From: Setomelanomma holmii
Taxonomy: Eukaryota; Ascomycota; Dothideomycetes; Pleosporales; Phaeosphaeriaceae
Assembly: GCA_010015745.1 (NCBI GenBank)
Contig: ML978198.1
Location: forward strand, 124,001-188,000
DNA length: 64,000 nucleotides
Reading direction: 5' to 3'
In this document: in pieces, positions 22,802-33,324 of the stretch
Position numbering within the stretch: the stretch's first letter is position 1
Layout: every line of letters begins with the position of its first letter
Made by a program: the position numbers and the translations under genes
The notes under the pieces: model-generated
Told to the model about the DNA's origin: nothing
The model's input: only the letters and a program-made list of their open reading frames with translations
Database searches by the model: none

Positions 22802-24421
22802 ATGGAGTTCAACAGCCGAGACTCAAGCCAATCCGATCCCCTTAAAAGGACCGACTCACCATACCATTTCTTGAGTGAAGATGAGCTCCAATACATGACT
22901 CTCATTCAGCATGAGATGAAGCCGTTTTATCCTAAGTTCTCTGCGTCTATTGCGGAACAGTCACCATCACGACGCGAGCAAGGACGATGCGCCCTGGTCG
23001 AGTTCAGACGAGATGCTCGCCAGATCACTTCGTTCAGGAGTTCCGCGGACCTGAACGAGTGCCTGAGGGACACATCACCCCCGGCATATCACGAAGACGG
23101 TTTTATACCTCGTCGACGACTCTTCATCCTTGAAGATCTTCCTTGCAACCACATCCTAGCTCTTGGATCTCAGCTTCGCATACCACCAAATTTCTTTGCT
23201 GGTCATTGGGATGATCCAGCTTCGCCCACCTTCAATCATCGCGATCCGTTCCAGAGATGTATGCTACCACAATTTCGGATCCGTTATGGAATGTCGACGA
23301 GAGTCGAAATTGATGCCACATGTAACCCTTCGGGACTTACGGGCACCTACGCTTTCGACACCAACGTCCACCGATACATTCATTTCTACGATCGCAAAGG
23401 TCTGCTCTACGATGAACCAAGAATCCACCATATCATGTCCTTCTGGACTACCGACCCTACAACGGATGGCTCGTGGGATGCTGTTCTTCTCGTCGATCCG
23501 CCACCACAACATCGTGTCATATGTCTTGCGACACAATCCTTTGTAAACCTGCGTCACAGTCTCTTGGACGACGACTCAATGCCGAAACGGTTCTTGAATC
23601 CACAATTAAACAGCCCGAACGAGTTGCCCAAGGACTCGTCGACGTGGTCGGCAGCTCATAGTATGCCTCGCTATAAGTCAATGTTCGACGATGCGCTACA
23701 GTCCTATCGTACATGTCAAACGGGAGCACACGTCACACACGACCCTTTGACAGCTGTTGAGTATCCTCGCAAGCTCGTCATGTCCACATTGTTGGCTTTT
23801 GTACGGCGGCGATACCTGAACACGGTCAACGTGCACAAAACACAAGGACCGCACATACTTCGACATAACTATCTCTCGAGCTTCTCTAATAGCAGCATCT
23901 CATGCTGGAACAACGAATTCTTCGACTTCATTTTAGACTCATGCGCGGCGATGAAAGAATTTTCGCGCGAGATAGATGAAAATATGACCGCGCTTGGTCT
24001 CGAAAGCGCGCAACACATAGTGCCCGCTTGGGAGGTGGATGGCTGGAAGTCGATACGGGACATGACTCGTGCGGTAAAGGAGATGGCCGAAACCCTTGCC
24101 ACGAACTACCTTCAATATGTGACCATTCAAGAAGCACATGCAAGCAACGGTAGCGCAAAAAGCTTGTCTCGTATCACGGTACTCACGATGCTTTTCATTC
24201 CTTTGTCGACGATCGCGAGCATCTTCAGTATGAGCGGGGATTTTCTGCCCGGTCAGACAAAGTCCTGGATATTCTGGGTCATTGTCATTCCGGTTCTAGC
24301 AATGTTGGCGTGCGTGTATTGGTATCAAAGCTTGGTACGAACATGGAGATGCAAGAAACAGCAGCTGCTACCAACTTTCGAGGTCAGATATTCGAAGCAT
24401 AAGGTCATTCAATCTAGATGA
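22802..24421 (+). CDS. CorA-like divalent metal transporter family protein, 539 aa
   Basis: Large hydrophilic N-terminal part, then a helical stalk (DFILDSCAAMKEFSREIDEN, DMTRAVKEMAETLATNYLQY) and two closely spaced membrane segments at the very C terminus, about residues 458-512 (TVLTMLFIPLSTIASIFSM, IFWVIVIPVLAMLACVYWY). This topology defines the CorA/Mrs2/ZntB superfamily. The signature GMN between the helices is replaced by FSMSGDF, as in the many fungal CorA-like proteins of uncertain substrate, so magnesium transport should not be assumed. ATG 22802 (MEFNSRDSSQSDP) is the first true ATG in frame. Intronless and unbroken. The N-terminal 400 residues carry no recognised domain. Confidence 0.8.
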   Translation: MEFNSRDSSQSDPLKRTDSPYHFLSEDELQYMTLIQHEMKPFYPKFSASIAEQSPSRREQGRCALVEFRRDARQITSFRSSADLNECLRDTSPPAYHEDGFIPRRRLFILEDLPCNHILALGSQLRIPPNFFAGHWDDPASPTFNHRDPFQRCMLPQFRIRYGMSTRVEIDATCNPSGLTGTYAFDTNVHRYIHFYDRKGLLYDEPRIHHIMSFWTTDPTTDGSWDAVLLVDPPPQHRVICLATQSFVNLRHSLLDDDSMPKRFLNPQLNSPNELPKDSSTWSAAHSMPRYKSMFDDALQSYRTCQTGAHVTHDPLTAVEYPRKLVMSTLLAFVRRRYLNTVNVHKTQGPHILRHNYLSSFSNSSISCWNNEFFDFILDSCAAMKEFSREIDENMTALGLESAQHIVPAWEVDGWKSIRDMTRAVKEMAETLATNYLQYVTIQEAHASNGSAKSLSRITVLTMLFIPLSTIASIFSMSGDFLPGQTKSWIFWVIVIPVLAMLACVYWYQSLVRTWRCKKQQLLPTFEVRYSKHKVIQSR

Positions 24422-24521
24422 AGACATTTTCTCGATACACTCAGAGACGGTGCCTCTGATTTTGATGACTTGGTTCACATCTTCCGCCTCCAGATCCTAC
24501 TCTGGAACTGATTCGGCACCA

Positions 24522-24968
24522 CTATATGCAGCGTTCCTCCGATTCAGAGCTCGCAGCTTCATCGGCCATCAATTTCGCCACCTGGTCGTTACCCATTGGT
24601 CCACCCTGCAAGACTGTCCAGTAGAAGACGAAGCCAATGGTAGCCAAATTCACTACAACCATCGCAGTAGAGAATTTGCACAGATCCTCAAGCGGAAGGT
24701 CTAAGGCAATTAGCCAACCAGGGCACTTACAAACATTAAGACTGTAATACTTGGTGCAGCGCTTAGCCTGATGGCCTTGCGCCGTTCGACGATACTTCGC
24801 GTTCTTTGGTCCACGAGCGTTTGCGCAGAGCTCACAGACAACCTGCTCCTTGTTTTGGCAACCGTCCGCGTTGTGATCCTCGGCGGTCTCAAAGTAGAAG
24901 CAGAATCGAGTGACGCCATCGTAAGATCCACGTGATGTAGTTTTCCGTGTCTCTTTTGCACAGTCCAT
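24522..24968 (-). CDS. Hypothetical cysteine-rich protein with one membrane segment, 148 aa
   Basis: Frame from ATG 24968 (MDCAKETRKTTSRGSYDG) to a stop at 24522. The first half holds several cysteines (FCFYFETAEDHNADGC, CELCANARGPKNAKYRRT, KRCTKYY). The second half has one hydrophobic segment (AMVVVNLATIGFVFYWTVL). A GTAAGT..GCTAAT..TTAG stretch of only 30 nt lies inside, and reading through it or splicing it both keep the frame; 30 nt is too short for a confident intron. It converges on the CorA-like gene. No family recognised. Confidence 0.45.
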   Translation of the reverse strand: MDCAKETRKTTSRGSYDGVTRFCFYFETAEDHNADGCQNKEQVVCELCANARGPKNAKYRRTAQGHQAKRCTKYYSLNVCKCPGWLIALDLPLEDLCKFSTAMVVVNLATIGFVFYWTVLQGGPMGNDQVAKLMADEAASSESEERCI

Positions 24969-26250
24969 AGGCTATAAGTTGATCAGACACGGCTGGATTG
25001 ATTGGAAGTTTGGGTGTTGACATCTACAGAGTGTGGTCGAAGATTCCAGGAGGATTCTGCGGTCGGAAAAGCTGGAACGCTAAGACGGCTTAGAAGTAGA
25101 GTGGTCTGCAAAGTCGAAAGTCGGATCACACGAGATCTGGCGGAGAGAATTGAAAAGCTATAAAGGTTGAAATTGAGTGTGCGCAAGATGAATCCGTGCT
25201 TGGGGCAAGAGGCACAAACACGTCATCAGTGAATGCTTCGATGTCCATGCTTTCACTCTTCCAAAACGGCCTGCAAAAGCAAAGGTAGGGAAGTGGAAGT
25301 ACACCGAGGTGCGGTGTAAAGATTGAGAAAGGAGAGATCATGATCTCAGAGTGGCAGAGTAGCATAGCAGACTTGATAAGCAGCGATTATAGCGCTTATT
25401 GCGAACACAAACATCATCTACGTGACCCGTTGTAATCCTTTGACAACGCGATCATCTTGACAATATCGACTCCTAACTGCCTCATAAACTAGCTTGCAAG
25501 GTCACGATGATACAGTTTATAGTGTGGGTCGTTACAATTGCGCATCGCATTTTCGCGCATTCAGCAGGTCGTGGCTGTTGCATGTTGGCTCTGGTTTCAG
25601 TTTTCGATGTGAGTTATAGGTGATGAGACCACTGTTTCTTGTGGTGTTTGATGTGCAATGAAAGACTGCGGTGGGTGAAGGGGCCGGTATGGACGGCGTA
25701 GCTATTGGCATCATCATCGTGACGCCTAAATCTCATGACACCGCGATTTGCCTCGGCCGGGAACTCGTATATTTGGCGTGCGTTGTACGGCAGAATATCT
25801 TGCAGCCCTCTTGATAGGCTCAGTGGCTTCGTGAGATGGCTACATGCTGTTGCCGTATTCCGTATTGCCATCTTTTGTGGCTTTGCACGCACCACGGTGT
25901 TGGTCAATCCAACTCGACTCGCGCCTCGCGACTCGACTCTTGGCATTCCGCCTACCCTTGCCCTCCACGTTCCGGCCTAATACCCCGGATTTACTTGGCA
26001 CCTGGAGCTTTCAGACCTTGCCAAGTTCGCCTTTCCAAGAAGAGCAAGCGACCTTCCTGTTTCAAGCTTAGCCGTGGCATGGCATTGCCCCACGACGCAC
26101 CCCGCTGACCTCTACAGGACGAGTCGGAGTCCTTGACCCAGGTTTACGACGATCATATAGCCGACATGTAAGTGTTAATAAAGAGTCGTAGCTGCATCAA
26201 GGGCTGGGTCGTAGAAGTAGCTTGGGGCATTCAGATTCCGACTTGACAGA
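24969..26250. other. Intergenic, no gene seen
   Basis: About 1.3 kb between divergently oriented genes. Open frames are short and overlap in antisense (25614-25946, 25735-25980) without domain content. Confidence 0.4.
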
Positions 26251-26286
26251 ATGATTGGACGTGACAATATCGTTGACGAGAAGGCG

Positions 26287-26358
26287 GACGTGGAGCGCAT
26301 GGAGAAGTCGGACGTGGAGCGCATGGAGAAATCGGACGTGGAGCGCATGGAGAAGACG
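26287..26358 (+). repeat. 24-bp tandem repeat, three units, in the MFS N terminus
   Basis: Three 24-bp units start at 26287, 26311 and 26335, encoding DVERMEKS, DVERMEKS and DVERMEKT. They lie in the charged cytosolic N terminus, where length variation is tolerated. Confidence 0.9.
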
Positions 26359-26832
26359 TACGATGTTACGCCTTCAGATGAAGAGATGCATCAAGAGCAA
26401 GACTGGACGGCAGAGGAAGAGCGTGCCGTAGTGTAAGTCTGGCCACCACGACTTTATGCTGCGGAGCTGACGACCATGGAGGCGCAAGGCTGACTGGTGG
26501 GTTTTCCCAATGTTGTGCATCGTGTTCGGATTGACGCTACTTGATCGTACCAATATCTCCGCCGCCTACATTGCGGGATTGGCTGTCGATTTACGCCTCG
26601 CGATCGAGAATCGGTACAACATTGCTCTGCTTGTGTTCTACATTGGTAAAGAGATAATCAAGCGCGAGGAAATGTGCATTAGTGCTAATGACGCTCAGGA
26701 TATGCCCTCTTCGAGCTATCCTCCAACTACATCATCAGAAGAGTGGGCGCGCGGCTATGGCTTTCGTTCTTGATCGCCGTGTGGTAGGAAGCCTCAGGTA
26801 CGAAGTGGCAATCTTGTCTTGGGCACATGTGT

Positions 26833-26868
26833 CTGACGCTGTCAGTCCATTACGACTGACAGTGTCAG
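26833..26868. other. Perfect-fold hairpin inside the aberrant MFS intron
   Basis: Left arm CTGACGCTGTCAGT (26833-26846) and right arm ACTGACAGTGTCAG (26855-26868) pair over 14 bp with one G-T wobble and an 8-nt loop. A TATATAAA element follows at about 26944. Both lie in the 276-nt block that does not match the MFS coding sequence. Confidence 0.6.
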
Positions 26869-28402
26869 CTATGCACGCCCTTCAGCATAGCACCTACTTT
26901 GACCAAGTCCTCCTTTTCAAGGTTTAGCTAACTTTACATAGGGTATATAAAGTCTCCTGTTGTCTTATCAATGGTTAAATTGCCCGAAGTCATCCAAGAG
27001 ATACATTCCCTAAATTTTAGAGCTTCACTAATGTCGTCCCCCGCGGATTGGTAGGGTGCGTGCGTCCTTGGTATGGGCTTCGTTCACGACTGGAAAATCT
27101 TGACAGTCCTTCGGACTTTGCTCGGAATCTTCGAAGCCGGCCTTTTCCCAGGAGCTCTGTACATCATTGGAAGCTGGTACCGACAATATGAGACTGCAAA
27201 GCGGGTTTCCGTCTTCTACATGGCAGCGCTCCTAGCTTCAGGCTTTGGGCCCATCGTATGTGAAAAATCACCCGCCTTGCAAGATAATCACGTATAATTC
27301 CAGTTTGCGTACGCACTGTCCCTGATCAAGGTTGGCGATGGAATGTACGCCCGCGGGTGGTAAGCTGCAAATGTACGAAGTGCATGTGAGAGATACACTG
27401 ACATCGTACCTCCACCTCTGCAGGGGATGGATTTTCATAATCGAAGGGACTGTGACCATTGTCGCGGGTCTCATTGCACCATTCTTCCTTGTGGAATGTA
27501 AGTGTGCATTAGATCGAAGAGGTGTAGGCTGTCTTACTGATGGACGCAGTTCCCGAGAAAGTCAAGTTTTTGACTGAACGCCAAAAGCATATCGCGGTCA
27601 CTCGAGTGACGATGGAAAAGAAGAACGCCCATACAGATCACGCGACTATTGGCGAGATGCTGAAAATGCTCGTAGACTGGAAGCTGGGCTTATAGTCAGT
27701 ATCATAACACGGAACGACGTTTCCTCTGCTTACCCTCAAAAGTTGTGTCCAGTACTTCGTAGCAGCGTCGAGTGTGTACTCGCTAGCCTTCTTCCAGCCA
27801 ATCATTCTCCGTCAAGGTATGGGCTTCTCGTACGCGAAGGCGCAGCTCCTTTCATCGCCACCATACATCTTTACCGTCTTTGCCTCTTTGGGCATGGCCT
27901 GGCTGTCCGGAAAAGTCAGAATGCGATGGCCCATCTTGGTAGCCCGATCTGTCATCGCCATTGCTGGACTGCTAGTCGTCCTGTACGGCGGTGCACCCGG
28001 AGTGCGATACTTTGGTCTCTTCCTTACAACGTGGGGTACCCAAGGCAATGTTCCGGCTACATTAGCATATGGTCAGAATCAGACCGCGAGAATCCAGAAG
28101 CGAGCGGTTGTTGCTGCTGCCATGATTTCGGTCGGTGCGGCAGGTGGTGTGACTGGAAGCACGATTTTCCAAGCCAAGGATGCTCCAGTATGTCCAAATC
28201 CCTCGTTCCCCACGACCTCAATACCATACTAATCATGGGCCAGCAATACCTTCCACGTGTGTGGGCGACGATCGCGATGCAAATGTTGTACTCGATCGTG
28301 ACGATTTGTTTGTCGATGTACTTCAAGAGGCAGAACAAGCTGGCGGACCAAGGGAGTCGTCCAGCCCTTGAGGGTGTAGAGGGATTCCGATATGCGCCAT
28401 AG

Positions 28403-29030
28403 ATCTTGGTGGTCCCTTGATTGGCTGGAGGAAGGTCCCACAGTATGGCATTTGACGCCTAATACGAGGTGTGGGCACGGTCATCGGACTGTGTGTTCGT
28501 CAGTATTCGAAAAGAAGTACACTTCCATCGGTCCATGCAGATCCTCCTGATATTCTTTCTACTAGTTCGGCTTCCACGTGCAACGGAACTACTCTGGGGA
28601 TGATTACTGATGGCATAAGCTGGAATTGTGGCTGCAATTGGTTACACGTCATCGTATACGCTAAGCCGCAAGGACCAAGAACGGCAATCCGGTGGAGGAA
28701 AAGCGGAACATCGCCACATCTCTGCCTGTGTCTTTAGTGCTGGTTGCACGCGCCGTGGTGTTGGAGTTCGCGGATATGTTGATGATGTTGTTGTGGAGAC
28801 GCGCAAACCTCCCCGGAAGTTGGAAACAGCCACCACCCCGCACTTACGCGAGCGAGGAAGGCATGCCCCACAATTGGACAAAACGCGTGATGACCTGGAA
28901 GCTGAGCACAGCATCATGACCTCAGCTGAAGTTTATATATGAGTAAGATGTCGCTACCTCATTCTCATCGGCGCCAATACTCTCATAGACTTCTCTACCG
29001 GCTCCTTCACACGCTAATTCAACATTCATC
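28403..29030. other. Intergenic, no gene seen
   Basis: Spacer between the MFS permease and the flavin monooxygenase. Antisense overlapping short frames at 28628-28942 show no domain. It contains the promoter of the monooxygenase gene. Confidence 0.4.
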
Positions 29031-30926
29031 ATGGGTGCAGGCGACACTTCCATCCCGTCCAGCGAACGACCCGAGTTTGGGTCAGTCAACATCGTCTTGG
29101 GAGAATTTCCGGAAACATCAACGAATAAGTCTGTTGACGCTGGCAAGGTAGCCGACGACATCGTCTGCAAGATCAATGATGCTCTCTCACGCAAGAATAA
29201 CGCCTCAATCGCGAACCTCTTTCTGCAAGACAAGAGCTATTGGAGGGACCATCTCGCACTGACTTGGGACTTTCGCACCATCAAAGGAAGTCATAACATC
29301 ACGAAGCTACTCGATGATGCAAAAGTGCGAATCACAAAGATTGAAGTAGACAGGAGCTCGACTTTCCGCTCGCCAAAGTTCGGTCCCATCGATGCTTGGG
29401 GTGAGATCAATGGCATTTCCTTCTACATCAAGTTTGAGACAGACATTGGGCGTGGTGACGGCATCGTTAACCTGGCCGAGGACGATGAAGAGTGGAAGCT
29501 GTTCACCGTCTACACAGCCCTGAAGGAACTGAAAGGCCACGAAGAGCCTCTGAACCATCGGCGCCCGCGAGGCGTTAAGCATGGTGGCGATCCAAATAGG
29601 AAAAATTGGAAGGAGAGGCGCGATGCTGAGAAAGGCACGATCGACCCAAAGGTCCTCATCATCGGTGCTGGTCAGGGTGGTCTCACTGTAGCTGCGCGCT
29701 TGAAGATGCTGGATGTTCCAGCGCTCATGATCGATACTAACGAGCGTGTTGGAGATAATTGGCGCAAGCGGTACCGACAACTCGTACTTCACGACCCAGT
29801 GTGGTATGATCACATGCCGTACATCCCATTCCCACCTCACTGGCCCATCTTTACGCCCAAGGACAAGCTGGCGGAGTTCTTCGAAGCATATATAAACCTG
29901 CTAGAACTCAATGTGTGGACCTCAACAGACCTCAAATCAACTTCGTGGGATGAAAGCAAGAAGCAATGGACGGTGCTGGTCGTGCGCCGCAAGTCTGACG
30001 GCAGCGTCGAGGAACGCACACTCCACCCCAAGCACATCGTGCAAGCGACCGGTCATTCTGGCAAGAAGAACATGCCGGACATCACAGGCATGAACGAGTT
30101 CAAGGGCGATCGTTTATGTCACAGCTCAGAGCATCCAGGTGCCAATCCGGAGTCGAGAGGCAAGAAGGCGGTGGTGATTGGTTGCTGCAACTCAGGCCAT
30201 GACATTGCGCAAGACTTTTACGAGAAGGGATACGATATTACTATCGTGCAACGCAGCAGCACGTGCGTCATTTCCTCCAAAGCGATCTGCGAGATTGGTC
30301 TTAAGGGTCTATATGACGAGGACGCACCGCCTACCGAGGACGCAGATCTCTTCTTATGGAGCATACCCGGCGAGCTGTTCAAAGCGCAACAGATCAAGGT
30401 CACGAAAGTCCAGGCCGAGCACGATAAGAAGATCCTCGATGGTCTCGCAGCAGCTGGCTTCAAGACTGATAGCGGACCCATGGGTTCAGGTCTGTTGATG
30501 AAATACTTCCAGCGCGGAGGAGGCTATTATATTGACGTCGGTGCGTCGCAGCTCGTAGTCGATGGTAAGATCAAGGTCAAGCAGGGCCAGGAGCTCAAGC
30601 AAATCCTGCCAAACGCCATCGAGTTCGCCGATGGTTCAAAGCTCGAGGCGGATGAGATCGTGTTTGCGACGGGATACCAGAACATGCGGACGCAGGCGAG
30701 ATTGATACTTGGCGACGAAGTTGCGGATCGAGTCAGTGATGTTTGGGGCTTCAATGAGGAAGGCGAATTCCGAACCATGTGGCAGAGGAGCGGCCATCCT
30801 GGACTTTGGTTCATGGGCGGCAATCTAGCCATATCACGATACTATAGTCGCATCCTCGCTCTGCAGATCAAGGCAATCGAGGAAGGAATCACAGATGCCG
30901 GGACAGACGCGAAGGCACGACTATGA
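29031..30926 (+). CDS. Flavin-containing monooxygenase with N-terminal NTF2-like domain, 631 aa
   Basis: Residues about 40-165 form an NTF2/SnoaL-like domain (WRDHLALTWDFRTIKGSHNI, AWGEINGISFYIKFETDIGRG). The rest is a class B flavin monooxygenase. It has the FAD-binding VLIIGAGQGGLTVAARL near residue 210, a second dinucleotide site VVIGCCNSGHDIA near 380 for NADPH, and the conserved VFATGYQNM near the end. Such fusions are common in fungi and oxygenate soft nucleophiles or ketones; the substrate is not known. The C terminus KARL ends in ARL, a variant peroxisomal PTS1, so peroxisomal location is possible. Intronless and unbroken. The nearest plus-strand neighbours, an MFS permease upstream and an SDR downstream, would suit a small catabolic or modification cluster. 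Confidence 0.9.
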   Translation: MGAGDTSIPSSERPEFGSVNIVLGEFPETSTNKSVDAGKVADDIVCKINDALSRKNNASIANLFLQDKSYWRDHLALTWDFRTIKGSHNITKLLDDAKVRITKIEVDRSSTFRSPKFGPIDAWGEINGISFYIKFETDIGRGDGIVNLAEDDEEWKLFTVYTALKELKGHEEPLNHRRPRGVKHGGDPNRKNWKERRDAEKGTIDPKVLIIGAGQGGLTVAARLKMLDVPALMIDTNERVGDNWRKRYRQLVLHDPVWYDHMPYIPFPPHWPIFTPKDKLAEFFEAYINLLELNVWTSTDLKSTSWDESKKQWTVLVVRRKSDGSVEERTLHPKHIVQATGHSGKKNMPDITGMNEFKGDRLCHSSEHPGANPESRGKKAVVIGCCNSGHDIAQDFYEKGYDITIVQRSSTCVISSKAICEIGLKGLYDEDAPPTEDADLFLWSIPGELFKAQQIKVTKVQAEHDKKILDGLAAAGFKTDSGPMGSGLLMKYFQRGGGYYIDVGASQLVVDGKIKVKQGQELKQILPNAIEFADGSKLEADEIVFATGYQNMRTQARLILGDEVADRVSDVWGFNEEGEFRTMWQRSGHPGLWFMGGNLAISRYYSRILALQIKAIEEGITDAGTDAKARL

Positions 30927-31272
30927 ACGAATGGTGTGGAGAAAGTGCGCGTCCAAATACCCGCGACTTCAGCAGAAATCACCTACACAAGTACATCAGC
31001 TTGCTCTTTTGTAACTTTCTCTTCAAGACTCAATCGCAAACAACCTTGATAGTCGCACTGATGACAGGGGTGCTTCTTGCGCCCCACTTATGCTTGGCAT
31101 GCAGCACAATGACCTAGCACTTGCAGTCTCTTGCGGTTGGCGTCTTTGACACCTAACACCATTCTTAATAAACTTTTCAAGAACATTACAATTTCCCCTA
31201 TATCCTGTTACCCTCGTATTACTACATTTCGTACTTCTGAACTTTTCTCATTTTGATGTTCTGTTCCCAATC

Positions 31273-32161
31273 ATGCCCCCGCCTCAACGCATCCTCCTCA
31301 TAGGCGGCGCGACCGGCATCGGCGCAGCAACAACCATCAGCCTCATCACCCAATCCAACGCACTAGTTTTCATGATGGACAAATTCATCGACTACTCGCC
31401 CGATGGTCCACTTGGAGCGCTCACATCGTATCCAAACCGGATGTACGGTCACGAGGGCGATGTGACTGTTGCTGCTGATCGCGAAAAAGCTGTGGAGTTG
31501 TGCGTAAGAGAAGACATTTTAGGTGGCATTGATACGGTGGTGTATTGCGCGGGCGTGTTAGGACCGATAGAGAGGGTGGAAAGTTTGGATATTGAGGGGA
31601 CTAAGTATGCTTTTGAGGTTAATGTTTTTGGGCCGATGGCGATGGCACGTGCTTCTAACTTACTACTTGATCGAGGATGTGAATTGGCTAATGCGATGGT
31701 AGGCACAACTCACGTTACCATACTTGAAGGCTGCGAGGCAAACGAACCCGCTAAACTACGGCTACGGCAAAATGATCAGTCTATCGTCAGCATGCGATCA
31801 GACGGTCACATACCATAGCTGGAGCTCATACTGCAGTTCCAAGGCCGCACTCACGCGGTTTATCTCGTGTCTCGCGCATGAAGAACCGGGTATCAGTGTG
31901 CAAGGCGTGTACCCAAAGTTGACACGGACCAGCATGATTGACGGATTGGTCGGAGATAAGGCACTATACGACGGCATTATGGCGAAACATGAGATCGAGA
32001 AATTCAAGATATGGGATCGCATGGGTGACGAGATGGTCGAGCCGCCGGAGTGGTGTGGTGAGGCAGTTGCGAAGCTGGCACTTGGGTTGTTTGAGGGAGG
32101 GAAGAGTGGGGAAACGAGGTACTATGATGAGCATGTTCCGAAGAAGATCGAAGGGACTTGA
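31273..32161 (+). CDS. Short-chain dehydrogenase/reductase, two exons, junction one base out of phase
   Basis: NAD(P)-dependent SDR. Exon 1 starts at ATG 31273 with a Rossmann motif ILLIGGATGIGAA and includes GDVT, VVYCAGVLGP (NAG-like, CAG here) and FEVNVFGPMAMAR. The second coding block, 31703-32161, has LPYLKAARQ, MISLSSACD (catalytic Ser) and SSYCSSKAALTRF (YxxxK). The C terminus is family-like. The best intron is 31649-31702 (GTGCTT..GGTAG, branch CTAAC), but exon 1 then ends in phase 1 while the downstream frame needs phase 0. Either a different splice pattern is used or a one-base indel has broken the gene. The substrate is unknown. It follows the monooxygenase on the same strand. Confidence 0.7.
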
Positions 32162-33324
32162 TATTCGAAGGCGAACGGCACCAGCCGGTGCGCCATTTAG
32201 TTGCCGATGGAATGAGCGAGTATAAGTAGACTGCGTTCCTGCACAGCGGGTATCCAAGTGCATCGTAGCGCGTATACATGCAGGCTACTTATGCATCGCC
32301 TAATATTGCTGAGAACATACATGGCCTACCAAACTGTTTTTGCTAGGTTTTGCTCTGCTTAGGTCTTCGGCAATGGGTTATTGAACCGGTAACGGGTAAT
32401 CCATAGGCAACGGGAATACTGATAACATCTTTCATTCATGTGAGAGGAGAACTTCTAAAGCTACACTAAAGCGAAATCTCTGTCGGCCTGCACAGAAATC
32501 TGTCTCTACCTACAGATCATTGGATCCTGGAGGTAGACGGCACCCCGGAAGGTGCAAAGAACTCGATCGAAAACTCATACCGCTCCGTCCTAGCAAACTC
32601 AAGCACGAGGATAGGTAAGTGTCTTACTCCATAGTTTTGCTTGGCAAGTTGTATGAGGCTAACGCCCTTCTAGTCCCCACGAGCTTACCGCCACGAAGCA
32701 CCTCGATGAGCTGCCTTAAACAGCGTGTGAAAATTCGAGATACGGTATGCGGCATAGATCATGCAGCCCTGTATTATGAGGATGCTGGGATCTGAATAAA
32801 GGTGGCCTTTCAGTAACTACATTTGAGAGATTGACAGTAATTGCACCTTCTGGTCAACCAATAGAAATTGTCAAGGAGTTACACACTGAGAGGTAGTCTT
32901 CAAGTGGAAGCATACTAAAACCATGAAAACAAGCAGAGTGAGACTGCCTGCCTTCTCACACAACTTCACTGCACTTTCGCATAGAGCCTACCAACACATC
33001 AAACACATCTTCTAGCTCTCGAAGTCTGTTCTCTTTGCTATATTTTCCTTCCTACATTGAAAGTAGTGTGGTAGACGTTTTGTCGTGTTCTTTTCTCTTT
33101 TTCCTTCGTAGTTGCGCCATGGGGCAGTGCATGCGCTAAGGCTCAGTGAACCATGGTACTGAAGAGAAAGAATGTATAACTACGGTAGCAACGCTGCGAA
33201 ATGCAGAACCACAGAACATCAACGTCTCAGTCACATTTCATAGAAAGACTCCTTTAAAAAAGATGCCAGAACCCAAGTTCCAGTCTTTCTAGCTGCACAC
33301 ACACAACACACTCGGATACGCAAA
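32162..33324. other. Intergenic, no gene seen
   Basis: About 1.15 kb, relatively AT-rich, with no long frames. A short region near 32370-32420 holds degenerate repeats of GGTAACGGG/GGCAACGGG type. The final 150 bp are the likely promoter of the next gene. Confidence 0.4.

Larger units (their letters stand above)
26251..28402 (+). pseudogene. Second DAL5-type MFS permease, nine exons, possibly decayed
   Basis: Exon-like blocks 26251-26432, 26482-26645, 26699-26778, 27055-27255, 27304-27359, 27424-27497, 27550-27694, 27753-28187 and 28244-28402 together encode a full DAL5-like permease: ADWWVFPMLCIVFGLTLLDRTNI, LLGIFEAGLFPGALYIIGSWY, RGWGWIFIIEGTVTIVAGL, NVPATLAYGQNQTA. Most introns are 48-64 nt with good sites and matching phases. 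Two joints fail. The third intron would be 276 nt with a poor GTGTGG donor, since the better GTAGGA donor at 26784 gives the wrong phase. Exon 7 ends in phase 2 while exon 8 must start in phase 0. An indel or loss of function is likely, but unusual splicing is not excluded. The N terminus carries three exact-length copies of DVERMEKS. The substrate is unknown. Confidence 0.6.

Noticed and set aside
24873..24902. Other ultra-short GT..AG stretches near stops, including the 30-nt one in the 24.5-kb gene, as introns
   Set aside because: They fall well below the 45-65 nt size of every well-supported intron in the window.
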